This document shows positions 38,349-48,745 of a DNA stretch of 64,000 bases, one piece after another. Source of the DNA: Deltaproteobacteria bacterium (GTDB lineage: Bacteria; Desulfobacterota; Syntrophia; Syntrophales; Smithellaceae); assembly GCA_022710585.1 (NCBI GenBank), contig JAKLGV010000013.1, forward strand, positions 32,235 through 96,234, read 5' to 3'. The number at the start of each line of letters is the position of its first letter. Position 1 is the first letter of the stretch. Position numbers and translations under genes: made by a program. A model generated the notes under the pieces. The model worked only from the letters and a program-made list of their open reading frames with translations, made no database searches and had not been told where the DNA came from.

Positions 38349-40235
38349 ATGTTTGTGAAATCGGATATCCGTAAAATGACCATCGCCCTGGAAAAAGTTT
38401 TTTCCTCCGAGGTTTACCTTGCCCTGGGCCAGGCAGGCATTATCCATCTGTCCGGTTTTTACGAGAAAGACGCTTCGGCAGATTCCGGGTTGCGGGATGA
38501 AGAAGAACTGACCAGAGACATTGTTGCGAATACCGATTACGCTCTGCGCGCCCTGCTGCTATCCCCTGAAGAGACCGAAGCGCCATGGTCGATTCCGGAT
38601 AAGCGCCGGGATGCTGAATATGCCGCGGGGATAAAAAAGAAGGTTGAGAGGGCTTTGCGGCTTCGGGAGAAGACCATCGCCCGGGCCAATATCGCTTCCC
38701 GGAGCCTGGAATGTCTCGACGTGTTAAGCGCTATGGGGATCAGTGCCGATGTCTTCAGTAAAGTGCGGTTTGTTCAAATCGTTTTCGGCACAGTGGAAAA
38801 TTCCGGCTGGGATGTTCCGATGGACAGAAACTTCATGCTGACGAAAACCGGCAACTATGTGCTCGGCATTGCCTTGCCCGCAGATTATCCCGCGATGCTT
38901 GAGTATCTGAAAGACTATGGATTCGTCGATCAGTCCGGCGCATGCGGACCGGTTTCTGTGGAACATCAGAAAAGGCGCGTGGAGAATTTAAAGCGCCGCG
39001 GCGAAATGATAGATCAATACCTTCAAAACCTGAAAGAAGAAAATGGGCCGAGGCTCAGACAGTTAAACAGCGCCTATCGCGCCTACGATCAAATTCTCAA
39101 AGCGATGCGGCTGTCATTCTTTTCCGAAAGAGCCGTATTCATTACCGGCTGGATGGACATCAAAGACATAGAAAAGCTTGACGGCATCATCCGGAGAATA
39201 TGCGGAAACAGGTTCATTTTGTCCGAGCGCAGGGATGCCAATCCCCCGGTACGCTTGCTGAACAGGAGATTGTTCAAGCCTTTCGAACTGCTGGTGACCA
39301 CCATGGGCATGCCGTCCAACAGCGAGATTGATCCCACGCCGCTCGCGGCCATCACTTTTGTCCTGATGTTTGGTCTGATGTTCGGCGATCTGGGGCAGGG
39401 CATCGTCCTGGCCGTATGCGGATGGATGCTGAAGAAGTATGGACAAAAGAAAATGCGGGAAAATCTGAAGCAGGCAGGCGGTATTCTGGTGGCCTGCGGC
39501 CTATCGGCGACCCTCTGCGGTCTGCTCTATGGCAGTATTTTTTCCAGCGAGCATATAATTGAACCGCTCTGGTTTCATCCCACGGCGCATATCATGACAT
39601 TATTTGCCGTGACCATCCTGATGGGCGCTATTTTCATTGTTGTGGGCCTGCTGGTCAACATCATCAACAGTATGCTCAACACAAATTACACCGAGGCCTT
39701 TCTGGAAAAACGCGGACTGGCCATCCTGGTGATTTATGCAGCCATTGTTCTGGGGGCCATCCATTATCAGATGTCAGGAAAGTATCCTTCGATGGGAGCG
39801 ATCGGCGTTTTCGTCATTCTGCCCCTGATCATTTTTTCGCTCAGAGGCGTGCTGGGCCCCGCGCTCTTTCATAGCGCCAGGCCCCACAGTATCGCGGAGT
39901 ATGTGATCGAAACCGTTATGGACATTGTCGAACTGGCGCTGAGTCTGTTTTCCAATACCCTATCGTTTATTCGGGTGGGGGCCTTCGCGCTCTCGCACGC
40001 AGGTCTGAGTATTGTGACGTATACATTGGCAGGGATGGCGGATCCCCATTTAAGATCAGCGGGCGCGCTGGTTATCATTATCATCGGCAACATTTTTATC
40101 ATCGGCTTTGAAGGTTTAATTTGCGGCATTCAATCCATGCGTCTTGAATATTACGAATTCTTTGGCAAGTTTTTCAAGGGAGGCGGGATTGTATTTTCTC
40201 CGTTTACCATTCAGGAAAAAACATCGGAGGTGTAA
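38349..40235 (+). CDS. V/A-type ATPase subunit I (stator, membrane)
   Basis: The protein has 628 residues from ATG 38349. A soluble coiled-coil N-terminal half is followed from about 340 by seven or eight membrane helices, including the conserved SNTLSFIRVGAFALSHAGL segment with the Arg needed for proton or sodium passage. It is the a/I stator subunit. Upstream in-frame TTG/ATG codons exist within subunit C but would overlap it. Confidence 0.9.
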   Translation: MFVKSDIRKMTIALEKVFSSEVYLALGQAGIIHLSGFYEKDASADSGLRDEEELTRDIVANTDYALRALLLSPEETEAPWSIPDKRRDAEYAAGIKKKVERALRLREKTIARANIASRSLECLDVLSAMGISADVFSKVRFVQIVFGTVENSGWDVPMDRNFMLTKTGNYVLGIALPADYPAMLEYLKDYGFVDQSGACGPVSVEHQKRRVENLKRRGEMIDQYLQNLKEENGPRLRQLNSAYRAYDQILKAMRLSFFSERAVFITGWMDIKDIEKLDGIIRRICGNRFILSERRDANPPVRLLNRRLFKPFELLVTTMGMPSNSEIDPTPLAAITFVLMFGLMFGDLGQGIVLAVCGWMLKKYGQKKMRENLKQAGGILVACGLSATLCGLLYGSIFSSEHIIEPLWFHPTAHIMTLFAVTILMGAIFIVVGLLVNIINSMLNTNYTEAFLEKRGLAILVIYAAIVLGAIHYQMSGKYPSMGAIGVFVILPLIIFSLRGVLGPALFHSARPHSIAEYVIETVMDIVELALSLFSNTLSFIRVGAFALSHAGLSIVTYTLAGMADPHLRSAGALVIIIIGNIFIIGFEGLICGIQSMRLEYYEFFGKFFKGGGIVFSPFTIQEKTSEV

Positions 40236-40236
40236 C

Positions 40237-40569
40237 ATGAGCAGAAGTAAACTTTTCACCACGTTGGTCTTCGCGATTCTGTGCTGCGCTTTGGGGTATT
40301 TCTTTCCGGCGGTGCTTTACGCAGTCGGGGAAGAACCGGCTAAGTCCGGCGCGGAGGGGTTGGGATTGGCCTACGTCGGGGCGGCGCTGGCTGTTGGACT
40401 GGCCTGTATCGGAAGCGCCTACGCGGTCGCCCGGATAGGGTCCGCGGCCATTGGCGCGGTTAGTGAGAAACCGGAACTCATGGGGAGGACGCTGGTCTTT
40501 ATTGGACTCGCGGAAGGGATTGCCATTTACGGACTGATTATCGCGATTATGATTTTAAACAAGCTGTAA
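40237..40569 (+). CDS. V/A-type ATPase subunit K (c-ring proteolipid)
   Basis: The protein has 110 residues with a short N-terminal hydrophobic segment and then a two-helix hairpin (AYVGAALAVGLACIGSAYAVA; FIGLAEGIAIYGLIIAI). The ion-binding Glu is in LAEG. It is the single-hairpin type, unlike the doubled roughly 156-residue K subunits. No Ser/Thr follows the Glu, which leans to proton over sodium specificity, weakly. GGAGG precedes the ATG. Confidence 0.85.
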   Translation: MSRSKLFTTLVFAILCCALGYFFPAVLYAVGEEPAKSGAEGLGLAYVGAALAVGLACIGSAYAVARIGSAAIGAVSEKPELMGRTLVFIGLAEGIAIYGLIIAIMILNKL

Positions 40570-40570
40570 T

Positions 40571-40876
40571 ATGAAAAAGATCTATATCATGGGAGATGTG
40601 CATACGGTGAGCGCGTTTCGCCTGTCCGGCGTCGAGGGGGTTGTCGCGCCTCCGGATCATGCGGAGGCCACGCTTGATGAGATTGTGGGCAAAGCGGATG
40701 CCGGCATCATATTGCTGACGAGTGATCTGGCGCTGAATCTGCAGGAGCGGATCACCGAGATTAATCTCAATGTGCCGGAGACCGTGGTCATCGAAATTCC
40801 AGGCATTGACGACACAAAGGGATTGGGTCGGTCAGTGATGAGCTATGTATCAGAAGCGCTGGGGATATCCCTGTAA
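40571..40876 (+). CDS. V/A-type ATPase subunit F
   Basis: The protein has 101 residues with the Rossmann-like F subunit pattern: MGDVHTVSAFRLSGVEGV, GIILLTSDLALNLQERI, VVIEIPGIDDT. It binds the central stalk and affects nucleotide exchange. It starts right after subunit K. Confidence 0.85.
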   Translation: MKKIYIMGDVHTVSAFRLSGVEGVVAPPDHAEATLDEIVGKADAGIILLTSDLALNLQERITEINLNVPETVVIEIPGIDDTKGLGRSVMSYVSEALGISL

Positions 40877-40894
40877 GGGGCTGAAGGCTTGGAT

Positions 40895-41527
40895 ATGGAG
40901 AAGGAAACTCTGGAAACTTCTATTCGGGAAAATGCCGCGCAGGCGATTGCCGCTATCCGAGAAAAAGCAGTTCTGGAAATCGGACGCCTGGACGACGCTT
41001 ACGCCGCGGAAATGGACGATTTCCGGAAGCGGATTGAAGCGAAAACTGAAGCGCGTATTCTTCAGGAAATTTCCAGACAGGAGAACAGGGCGGCTCTTGA
41101 TCGCAAAAAAATGCAGCTGCAGAAACTGGAGCAACTGATCAACCGGACGGTTGATGAGGTCAGGCGAAGTCTGCGGGATCATTTTGAATACAGACCCTTT
41201 CTCCTCAAGACGCTGAAAAGTGAAGCGGAAAAGATTTCGGGGAACATGGAAGTAAGAATCAGCAAAGAGGATCTGCCGTTCAGGCAGGAGATGCTTGAGG
41301 CGCTGGAAACCGCAGGAACAAACAGGCGCGCTGTGGTTCGGGAAGACCCCGGTGTTTCGTGGGGAGGCTTTCTGATCGTGGATGAGGCGGCAGGCCGCAT
41401 TTTAAACAACACCATCGAAAGAATCTATTTCAGAAAATCGCTACTCATCCGGCAGACCATTGTAAAGATTCTGCGGGAACATGCGGGAAATCGTAAAGAC
41501 TATGAGCTGCCGGCAGTGAATGCGTGA
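40895..41527 (+). CDS. V/A-type ATPase subunit E
   Basis: The protein has 210 residues from ATG 40895, preferred over TTG 40889 for its 7-base spacing from GAAGG. A long coiled coil makes up the N-terminal half and a globular domain ends with WGGFLIVDEAAGRI. It forms the peripheral stalk with the coiled-coil subunit at 37079. Confidence 0.8.
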   Translation: MEKETLETSIRENAAQAIAAIREKAVLEIGRLDDAYAAEMDDFRKRIEAKTEARILQEISRQENRAALDRKKMQLQKLEQLINRTVDEVRRSLRDHFEYRPFLLKTLKSEAEKISGNMEVRISKEDLPFRQEMLEALETAGTNRRAVVREDPGVSWGGFLIVDEAAGRILNNTIERIYFRKSLLIRQTIVKILREHAGNRKDYELPAVNA

Positions 41528-41536
41528 GGCGTCAGG

Positions 41537-43309
41537 ATGGACGAGATATTGACAGGAAAAGTGATTGTCGTGAACGGACCGATTGTTCAGGCTGTGGGGC
41601 TAACGGGTATAAAAATGTTCGACATTGCTGAAGTGGGCCCGCACCGGCTGATCGGCGAAGTCATTCGACTCAACGGGGCCATTGCCATTATTCAGGTCTA
41701 TGAGGACAACACGGGTCTGAAGCCGGGCGATGAGGTAATGTCCTACACGAGGCCGCTTTCCGTTCTTCTGGGGCCGGGACTGATTGCGAATATTTACGAC
41801 GGCATTCAACGGCCGCTTGTCGGCATTTCCGAAGTGTGCGGCAGCTACATCAGGAAAGGAATCAAGCTCTCCCCGCTGGATGAGAACCGGAAATGGGAAT
41901 TTCAGCCGCTGGTCCAACCGGGTACGGATGTCCGGGAGGGAACGATCCTGGGAGAGATCCGGGAAAGTCCGCTGGTGATGCACCGGCTGCTGGTTCCACC
42001 GGGCATTTACGGCAGGCTGACCGGTATCGTCCACGGAGGAGATTATACGATAAAAGATGATATCTACACGGTAGAGACCGGCGCGGGAAAATACACGGGA
42101 AAACTTGCAGCGTACTGGCCGGTGCGCAAGCCGCGCCCCAGCCGAAACAGGAAGAAACCGTTGGTGCCTCTGATTACGGGACAGAGAATCATCGATACGT
42201 TTTTTCCGATCGCCAGAGGAGGCACGGCAGCCATTCCGGGCGGCTTCGGCACGGGAAAAACGATGACCCAGCATGCTCTGGCCAAATGGTGCAATGCGGA
42301 CATCATTGTCTATATCGGCTGCGGAGAAAGGGGCAACGAGATGACGGATGTTCTCACGGATTTCCCGAAATTAATCGATGAACGAAACGGACGGCCGCTG
42401 ATCGAACGCACCGTCATGATTGCCAACACATCTAATATGCCGGTCCCCGCCCGCGAGGTGAGCATTTATACCGGCGTCACCATTGCGGAATACTACCGCG
42501 ATATGGGCTACAGTGTGGCGGTCATGGCGGATTCGACATCGCGATGGGCGGAAGCGCTGCGGGAACTGTCCAGCCGGCTGGGCGACATGCCGGCGGAAGA
42601 GGGATTTCCGCCCTATCTGGCTACCCGGCTGGCTGAATTCTATGAACGGGCGGGTCTTGTGGAAACCCTTTCGGGCCGGGACGGCGACATCACCATTGTC
42701 GGCGCGGTTTCTCCTCCCGGCGGCGATTTTTCAGAACCGGTCACGCAGCACACGTCCAGATTCGTGCGGTGTTTCTGGGCGCTGGACAAGATGCTCGCTG
42801 ACGCCAGACATTATCCGTCCATCAGCTGGATCGACAGCTATACCGAATATCTCACCGAAATCGAGGATTGGTGGAAGAATCTCGATCAGGAATGGCTCAC
42901 TGTCAGAAACGACGTCATGAATATTTTGCTGGAAGATCATCGCCTCGAACAGGTGGTGAAGCTGGTCGGCAGCGATGCGCTGCCGCCCGCGGAACAGTAC
43001 ACGCTCTTCTGCGCGGAGATGATCAAGAATGCCTTTCTGCAGCAGAACTCTTTCGATCCTGAGGATAAATTCTGCAGTCCGGAAAAACAGCTTAAACTGC
43101 TGAAGGGGCTCCTGATTCTTTATAAAAAAGGACTGGAACTGGTGCAGGCAGGTCTGGCCGTCAAGGATATCGCGGCGCTGGAGGTGGTCGCGGGAATCGT
43201 CAGGCTGAAATCGGAAATTCCCAACCAGGAGTTTAACCGCATCGATGAGTATATAAATAAAATGGAACAGGAATTGATCGCCTTGAAGCCGTCGTCCGGA
43301 GGGAGATAA
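41537..43309 (+). CDS. atpA: V/A-type ATPase catalytic subunit A
   Basis: The protein has 590 residues. The P-loop GGFGTGKT is at 235-242. [29 protein letters not shown] and the insertion typical of A subunits are also present. It hydrolyses or makes ATP in the soluble head. The length matches the family. In an anaerobic syntroph it may run in either direction. Confidence 0.95.
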   Translation: MDEILTGKVIVVNGPIVQAVGLTGIKMFDIAEVGPHRLIGEVIRLNGAIAIIQVYEDNTGLKPGDEVMSYTRPLSVLLGPGLIANIYDGIQRPLVGISEVCGSYIRKGIKLSPLDENRKWEFQPLVQPGTDVREGTILGEIRESPLVMHRLLVPPGIYGRLTGIVHGGDYTIKDDIYTVETGAGKYTGKLAAYWPVRKPRPSRNRKKPLVPLITGQRIIDTFFPIARGGTAAIPGGFGTGKTMTQHALAKWCNADIIVYIGCGERGNEMTDVLTDFPKLIDERNGRPLIERTVMIANTSNMPVPAREVSIYTGVTIAEYYRDMGYSVAVMADSTSRWAEALRELSSRLGDMPAEEGFPPYLATRLAEFYERAGLVETLSGRDGDITIVGAVSPPGGDFSEPVTQHTSRFVRCFWALDKMLADARHYPSISWIDSYTEYLTEIEDWWKNLDQEWLTVRNDVMNILLEDHRLEQVVKLVGSDALPPAEQYTLFCAEMIKNAFLQQNSFDPEDKFCSPEKQLKLLKGLLILYKKGLELVQAGLAVKDIAALEVVAGIVRLKSEIPNQEFNRIDEYINKMEQELIALKPSSGGR

Positions 43310-43310
43310 A

Positions 43311-44702
43311 ATGTCTGCCGAAATCGAGTATACGAACCTGGCCGGAATTTCCGGTCCCCTGATTTTTGTTGATGGGGTCAGGGGCGTCGGATACGGCGAC
43401 ATCGTGGAAATCCGCGGTACGTCCGATGAAATACGCATCGGCCAGACGCTGGAGGTGGACGAGCAAAGAGCCGTCGTTCAGGTCTTCGAGGGAACCAGCG
43501 GCCTTTCGGTCAGGGGAACCCGGGTGACGTTTGTGGGAAGAGCGCTGGAAATCCCCGTGGACCGCAATATGCTCGGTAGAGTTTTCGACGGTTTGGGCAG
43601 ACCCATTGACGGTGCCCCGCAGGTGATCACGGACAGGATGATGAACGTGAACGGCCTGCCGATCAATCCCTGGAGCCGAGAATATCCAAGGGATTTCATC
43701 CAAACGGGAATCTCTGCGATCGACGGGATGAACACGCTGATTCGCGGTCAGAAGCTGCCGATCTTCTCCGGCAGCGGCCTGCCGCACAACCGCATTGCCG
43801 CCCAGATCGCCAGACAGGCGAAAATCCTGACCGCCGAAGAGGAGTTCACGGTGATCTTTGCCGCGATGGGCGTGAAATTCGACGTGGCCAGATTTTTCAT
43901 CGATTCGCTGGAAGAGTCCGGCGTTCTGACGCATTCCGCCATATTCCTGAGCCTGGCGGACGCGCCCTCCATTGAACGCCTGGTCACACCCAAGACGGCG
44001 CTGACCCTGGCGGAATATCTGGCTTTCGAAGAAGGGATGCACGTGCTGGTGATTCTGACCGATATGACCAATTACTGTGAAGCGCTCCGGGAGCTTTCCA
44101 GTTCACGCGGGGAAATCCCCTCCCGCAAAGGGTATCCCGGCTATCTCTACAGCGATTTGGCGTCGATCTACGAACGCGCCGGCCGTCTCAAGGGAGGCAG
44201 AGGATCCATTACCCAGATGCCGATTCTCACCATGCCCAGCGACGATATTTCCCATCCGGTTCCCGACCTGACGGGCTATATCACGGAGGGCCAGATAGTG
44301 CTGGAGCGGGAGCTTTTCAACAAGGGAATTTATCCGCCGATTGCGGGTCTGCCTTCTCTTTCCCGGCTAATGAAGGATGGAATCGGCGCGGGGCGGACGC
44401 GCAAGGATCACGGTCAGGTGGCCGCGCAGCTCTTTGCCTCCTACGCGAAAGTCAAGCGGATCAGGTCTCTGGCGGCTATCGTGGGAGAAGAAGAACTGTC
44501 CGGACTGGATAAAATCTATCTGAAGTTCGGCACAGCTTTCGAGGAGGTATTTTTGCGTCAGGATTACCTGGAAAACCGCTCAATTGAGCAGACGCTGGAA
44601 ATCGGCTGGAAAATGTTGTCGCTGCTGCCCCGCGATGAACTGTATCGGATCGCGAGAGAGGATATCCAGAGATACTATCTGCCGCAGAAGGAGGCCATGT
44701 AA
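43311..44702 (+). CDS. atpB: V/A-type ATPase regulatory subunit B
   Basis: The protein has 463 residues. The non-catalytic nucleotide-binding head subunit shows [20 protein letters not shown] where the A subunit has a P-loop, and then [21 protein letters not shown]. It alternates with A in the head. It starts 1 bp after A ends and overlaps D. Confidence 0.95.
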   Translation: MSAEIEYTNLAGISGPLIFVDGVRGVGYGDIVEIRGTSDEIRIGQTLEVDEQRAVVQVFEGTSGLSVRGTRVTFVGRALEIPVDRNMLGRVFDGLGRPIDGAPQVITDRMMNVNGLPINPWSREYPRDFIQTGISAIDGMNTLIRGQKLPIFSGSGLPHNRIAAQIARQAKILTAEEEFTVIFAAMGVKFDVARFFIDSLEESGVLTHSAIFLSLADAPSIERLVTPKTALTLAEYLAFEEGMHVLVILTDMTNYCEALRELSSSRGEIPSRKGYPGYLYSDLASIYERAGRLKGGRGSITQMPILTMPSDDISHPVPDLTGYITEGQIVLERELFNKGIYPPIAGLPSLSRLMKDGIGAGRTRKDHGQVAAQLFASYAKVKRIRSLAAIVGEEELSGLDKIYLKFGTAFEEVFLRQDYLENRSIEQTLEIGWKMLSLLPRDELYRIAREDIQRYYLPQKEAM

Positions 44703-45340
44703 TGCCCGGGATAGAACTTCCGCCCACTAAATCGTCGCTTCGGAAGCTGAAGGAAGACTTGTCTCTCGCCTACGAAGGCTACGACCTGCTCAATCAGAAG
44801 CGCGAAATTCTGGCCATTGAAATCGTGCACCGGATCGATGTCATCCGGAAGATGGAGACGGAATTTCTGGACGTCTTGAATCAACTCTACAAGGACTACC
44901 GGAACGCCGCGGTCGATATGGGCAGCGGGGCCATCACACTGAAAAGCTGTTCCGAAATGAGAGGGTATTTTCTGCACATGGATTTCAGCAAGCTGATGGG
45001 CATGAAGCTGCAGGATATCAGGCTTCATATCAAGAAACCTCATCCCGCCGCCACCCCGCCGCAGACCACCGCCCTCTATGACAAAACCAGGGTGCAATCG
45101 CGAAAGACGCTGCAAGTTCTTGTTCAATACGCGACGATGGCGAAATCCATCATCATGCTCTGCCGGGAGCTCAAAAAGGTGCAGCGGCGCGTCAACGCTC
45201 TGGAGAAAATATTCATTCCCCAACATGAAGAAGCAAAGAAGTATATCACGGACAGAATTGAGGAGATGGAGCGCGAAGAGATCTTCGTCAAAAAACTGAT
45301 CAGGCAGCGTCATGAATCGGCAGAGGTCATGATGAAATAA
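44702..45340 (+). CDS. atpD: V/A-type ATPase subunit D (central stalk)
   Basis: The protein has 212 residues, an antiparallel coiled coil with the typical start PPTKSSLRKLKEDLSLAYEGYDLLNQKR and a C-terminal KRRVNALEKIFIP-type segment. It is the rotor shaft. It overlaps subunit B by one base. Confidence 0.9.
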   Translation: MPGIELPPTKSSLRKLKEDLSLAYEGYDLLNQKREILAIEIVHRIDVIRKMETEFLDVLNQLYKDYRNAAVDMGSGAITLKSCSEMRGYFLHMDFSKLMGMKLQDIRLHIKKPHPAATPPQTTALYDKTRVQSRKTLQVLVQYATMAKSIIMLCRELKKVQRRVNALEKIFIPQHEEAKKYITDRIEEMEREEIFVKKLIRQRHESAEVMMK

Positions 45341-45378
45341 AAATAGATCATCCGTCCGGACGGGAAAGGAGTTAAGCG

Positions 45379-45906
45379 ATGAAAACGGAAATATTGAAAT
45401 ATCTGGATCTGGCGGAAAAACAGGCCCAGGGCAGAAAAAGCAAGACCAACAAGAAAACCTACGCCTTTAAATACCTGGAACTGGCTGAAAAACACGCCGA
45501 TAAAATCGCGGAGAGATGGGCCAAAGACGTCAGGAATAATGTCAGAACGCCGCGATACAAGAGTTTGAATGAAAAGGAAATCGTTGCGCAGTGCACAGAG
45601 TTCTATCTGAAATTCAGCACCATGTTCGTCGGTGAAAAAATGACGGATGACGATGTGAATTATTTCCGGCAATACGCTCTGGAATGTTTTGCCATGGGGA
45701 TTCCCGCGAAAGAGGCTATTTACGCACTGATATTAATGAGACGACACATCTGGTTCTATGCCGAATTTCAAATGATCTTCGGCTCCGGCATCGCGCAGCA
45801 TGAAGCTCTCGATACGCTCAACCGCACGATTCTTGTTTTTGATTACGCGGCTTATGAAGTGACCAAGGAATATCAGGAATTAATGAAGAAAAGTAATTCG
45901 CGATAG
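45379..45906 (+). CDS. RsbRD N-terminal-domain protein
   Basis: The protein has 175 residues. HADKIAERWAKDVRNNVRTPRY and the following all-helical region resemble the RsbRD N-terminal sensor domain (PF14361), which in Bacillus sits on RsbR-type stressosome proteins. Here it stands alone, without STAS or kinase domains. AAAGGAG precedes the ATG. It lies 38 bp after subunit D and may be read through from the ATPase operon. Confidence 0.65.
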   Translation: MKTEILKYLDLAEKQAQGRKSKTNKKTYAFKYLELAEKHADKIAERWAKDVRNNVRTPRYKSLNEKEIVAQCTEFYLKFSTMFVGEKMTDDDVNYFRQYALECFAMGIPAKEAIYALILMRRHIWFYAEFQMIFGSGIAQHEALDTLNRTILVFDYAAYEVTKEYQELMKKSNSR

Positions 45907-45960
45907 ATGAATGGACCGGCCTTCCGGGGCGTATCAACGCCGGATGGCTTCTTCTCCTGC

Positions 45961-45985
45961 GGCCGGATTATCGGGCCGGCTTTTT
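45961..45985 (+). terminator. Hairpin terminator after RsbRD-type gene
   Basis: GCCGG (45962-45966) pairs with CCGGC (45976-45980), followed directly by TTTTT. It overlaps the last codons of the convergent acyl-CoA synthetase alpha gene. Confidence 0.5.
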
Positions 45986-47359
45986 GGTGAAGTGCTGCTT
46001 CATTCCTTTCAGCACGGAGACGCATCGGTTCATCTCGCGAAAAGCGGGCAGGCCGGCGTTTTCCGCAATGCCGCGCAGGTATTCCGCGAAATCCTTTCTT
46101 CCTTCAATCCATACAACAACGGGCTTGGCGTGCTTTTTGACAAGATCATTCAGCTCGTTGAAGAAATCCTGCGTGATCAGCGGCGTGGCGTAGCTGTGGA
46201 AGATAATGGAATCCACCGCTGGATCTTCAAATACAGCGTTCAACGAACGCTGAAATACTTTTTCAAAACCGTGCTGTTCGATGGCGATCCAAAGATCCAG
46301 CGGATGGTCGGGCTTGTTCCACACCGGAAAAAGCGGCGCAATGTGAGCCAGCGTTTCGTCGGACAGCTTTGCCAATTTCAGTCCGCAATCGTCCATCAGA
46401 TCTACCGTAATGGTTCCGGCGCCTCCGGAGAAGGTGAGGATGGCCGTTCCCTTTTCCGCCTGCGGATGAAACGGCATCTTTTTGGAAAAAGCCCGGGCCA
46501 TGTCCGTCAGTTCCGCCGGATCGAACACTTCAATAATGCCCGCCTGCCGGAACGCGGCATGGGCTATCGGATAATTTCCCGAAAGGCTGGCCGTATGGCT
46601 TTGCGCGGCTTTCGCGCCGTGCACGCTGCGGCCTCCCATCAAAACGATAATGGGCTTTCTTGTTTTTCTGGCGAGGCTGATAAATTTTCTTCCGTCAACC
46701 AGCGATTCCAGATAACAGGCGATAACGTCCGTTTCCCTGTCATGGATCATGTATTCCAGCAGATCGTTCTCGTTGATATCGCACTTGTTGCCGATGGAAC
46801 ACACTTTGCTTACGCCCATGACGCCTTCCTGAAGCGCGTGCAGCAGAAATCCGGCGGAAAGCATCCCGCTTTGCACAATCAATCCAACGCTGCCCCCCCG
46901 GAGCACATCCGGCCAGACGGCCGAATGAATGAATGAAAAGACGTGCTTCCGGTTGCCGTCGATGAAACCCATACAGTTGGGGCCCCATAATCGGATGCCA
47001 GCTTTGGCCGCGTTTTCCAGAGCGCGTTTCTGAATCTTTTGCCCTTCTTCTCCGGCTTCATTAAAACCGCCGGATTCAATGATGATTCCTTTTACACCTT
47101 TCTTTGCGCATTCGTTGACCGTATGCGGCAATTCTCTCGACGGGATAAAGTAAATGGCGAGATCGATGTCTCCGGGAATCGAAGCAATGTCAGGATAACA
47201 GGGCAGTTGGAGAATTTCGGTATAGCTTTTGTTGACCGGATAAATCCGGCCCTTAAACCCGGCGGTGATATTCTTAATGATATGGTAACCGCCTTTATTG
47301 ACATTATTGGATGCGCCGATGATCGCGACGCTTTTCGGGTTAAAAAAATAATCCAGCAT
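45968..47359 (-). CDS. ADP-forming acyl-CoA synthetase, alpha (CoA-binding/ligase) subunit
   Basis: The protein has 463 residues. The N-terminal CoA-binding Rossmann domain has VAIIGASNNVNKGG and RLWGPNCMGFID. The ligase domain carries the active-site His in AKAAQSHTASLSGN. With the ATP-grasp beta protein just upstream it converts acyl-CoA, ADP and phosphate to acid, CoA and ATP, or the reverse. Substrate-level ATP formation from acetyl- or acyl-CoA fits a syntroph. The subunits are split, as in archaeal ACDs. Confidence 0.85.
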   Translation of the reverse strand: MLDYFFNPKSVAIIGASNNVNKGGYHIIKNITAGFKGRIYPVNKSYTEILQLPCYPDIASIPGDIDLAIYFIPSRELPHTVNECAKKGVKGIIIESGGFNEAGEEGQKIQKRALENAAKAGIRLWGPNCMGFIDGNRKHVFSFIHSAVWPDVLRGGSVGLIVQSGMLSAGFLLHALQEGVMGVSKVCSIGNKCDINENDLLEYMIHDRETDVIACYLESLVDGRKFISLARKTRKPIIVLMGGRSVHGAKAAQSHTASLSGNYPIAHAAFRQAGIIEVFDPAELTDMARAFSKKMPFHPQAEKGTAILTFSGGAGTITVDLMDDCGLKLAKLSDETLAHIAPLFPVWNKPDHPLDLWIAIEQHGFEKVFQRSLNAVFEDPAVDSIIFHSYATPLITQDFFNELNDLVKKHAKPVVVWIEGRKDFAEYLRGIAENAGLPAFREMNRCVSVLKGMKQHFTKKPAR

Positions 47360-47393
47360 GAAACTCTTCCTTTTCAGTTTTCGCGATGACTTT

Positions 47394-48062
47394 TTACTTC
47401 AGCACGACCAGGGCATCGACGGCAACGGGCTTGTCGCCGCAGACAATCAGCGGATTAATATCGATCTCGGCAATGTCATCGTATTGGACACCTAAATCTC
47501 CCACGCCAATCAGGGCCTTTGCCAGAGCGTCTCTATCCACTGCGGGACTGCCCCTGAATTCGTCCAGCAACTTCTTCGTTTTGATTTCGTCGATCATTTC
47601 CAGTGCGTCTTCCCTGGTCAATGGCGCGACGCGGAAAGTTACATCTTTGAGCGCTTCGGTGAAAATTCCTCCCAGGCCGAACATCACGCACGGTCCGAAC
47701 TGCGGATCACGCGAAAGGCCGATGACGAATTCCCGATTGCCCCGCACCATTTTTTCCACAAGCACGCCGTCGAGATTATTTGCTTTACCCGTGAGTTCGT
47801 CAAAAACCCGCGCAACGTCTTGGGCGCTGTTGATATTCAGTGCCACCATGCCTACTTCCGTTTTATGGGCCAGTTCCGCGGAGCAGCCCTTCATTACCAC
47901 AGGAAAACCCATGGTCTCTGCCGCCCGAACCGCTTCTTCTCTGGTTTGGACAAGTTCCGCCGCCGACACAAAAACTCCGGCTGATTCGATCACCAGCCGC
48001 GATTCGTATTCGGAAAGCGTTTTCTGGCCTTTTGCCAGCGCTTTCTTGATGATGTTTACCAT
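47394..48062 (-). CDS. ADP-forming acyl-CoA synthetase, beta (ATP-grasp) subunit
   Basis: The protein has 222 residues from ATG 48062 (GGAGACGTT upstream). It is an ATP-grasp_5 domain with GFPVVMKGCSAELAHKTEVG and CVMFGLGGIFTEAL and a C-terminal DINPLIV metal-ligand motif. It carries the phosphohistidine-to-nucleotide step for the alpha subunit 34 bp downstream. Confidence 0.85.
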   Translation of the reverse strand: MVNIIKKALAKGQKTLSEYESRLVIESAGVFVSAAELVQTREEAVRAAETMGFPVVMKGCSAELAHKTEVGMVALNINSAQDVARVFDELTGKANNLDGVLVEKMVRGNREFVIGLSRDPQFGPCVMFGLGGIFTEALKDVTFRVAPLTREDALEMIDEIKTKKLLDEFRGSPAVDRDALAKALIGVGDLGVQYDDIAEIDINPLIVCGDKPVAVDALVVLK

Positions 48063-48256
48063 AACGTCTCCTATCAATTGGTCTGGAATTGATTAGTGTA
48101 TTTTACCGGAAATTGTCAAGGAAGAGTTTCGTGTTTACGGCGGTTGGAAACAATGATATGAAAATCAGCGTTTTATGTCCGTCTAAGGATTGCGATAAAG
48201 TAAGACGTGACCATTAGCAGATCGCGTTACAGACGCATTTGAGGATTCGGTGGATT

Positions 48257-48742
48257 ATGAAAAAATCGTTCAAGAAAATAGACAGGGAGTTTCGTCAGCA
48301 CTGGAAAAATTATGTGCTGCAAAGCATTCTGGCGACCTTTGCTGTTTTTATCGTTCTTTATTTTTTGAGTTTACAGCATGCGGTCATTATCGCATCAATC
48401 GGGGCAACCACTTTTATTATTTTTGCCATGCCGGACAGCATCACCGCCCAGCCGAGAAATGTCATCGGCGGTCAGGTGGTCGGTCTTTTTTTTGGATTTC
48501 TGTTTTCCCTGATTCCTCATTCATCTCTGCTGTCTTCGATCATCGTCTATTCTCTGGCCGTCGGCGCTTCGATATTTACAATGGTGGTCATCGATATGGA
48601 GCATCCGCCTGCGGCTGGTACCGCACTGGGGGTTGCCATAACAGGCATATCCATGGACGTATTTTTCGCGGTCAGCATCAGTATTGTGTTGTTGTCCGTG
48701 ATTCATGTGCTGTTCAAACCCTATATCAGAGATTTGACGTAA
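48257..48742 (+). CDS. HPP-family membrane protein
   Basis: The protein has 161 residues from ATG 48257. About four membrane segments and the name-giving motif DMEHPPAAGTALGVAITG are present. SIGATTFIIFAMPDS is a second conserved region. HPP proteins are inner-membrane proteins, and a cyanobacterial member has been linked to nitrite transport. The substrate here is unknown. It is followed after 3 bp by a DUF3175 gene. Confidence 0.8.
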   Translation: MKKSFKKIDREFRQHWKNYVLQSILATFAVFIVLYFLSLQHAVIIASIGATTFIIFAMPDSITAQPRNVIGGQVVGLFFGFLFSLIPHSSLLSSIIVYSLAVGASIFTMVVIDMEHPPAAGTALGVAITGISMDVFFAVSISIVLLSVIHVLFKPYIRDLT

Positions 48743-48745
48743 TCC

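Noticed and set aside
45911..48096. Plus-strand frames of 341 and 236 codons opposite the ADP-forming synthetase genes
   Set aside because: Both are shadows of the clearly conserved alpha and beta subunits.
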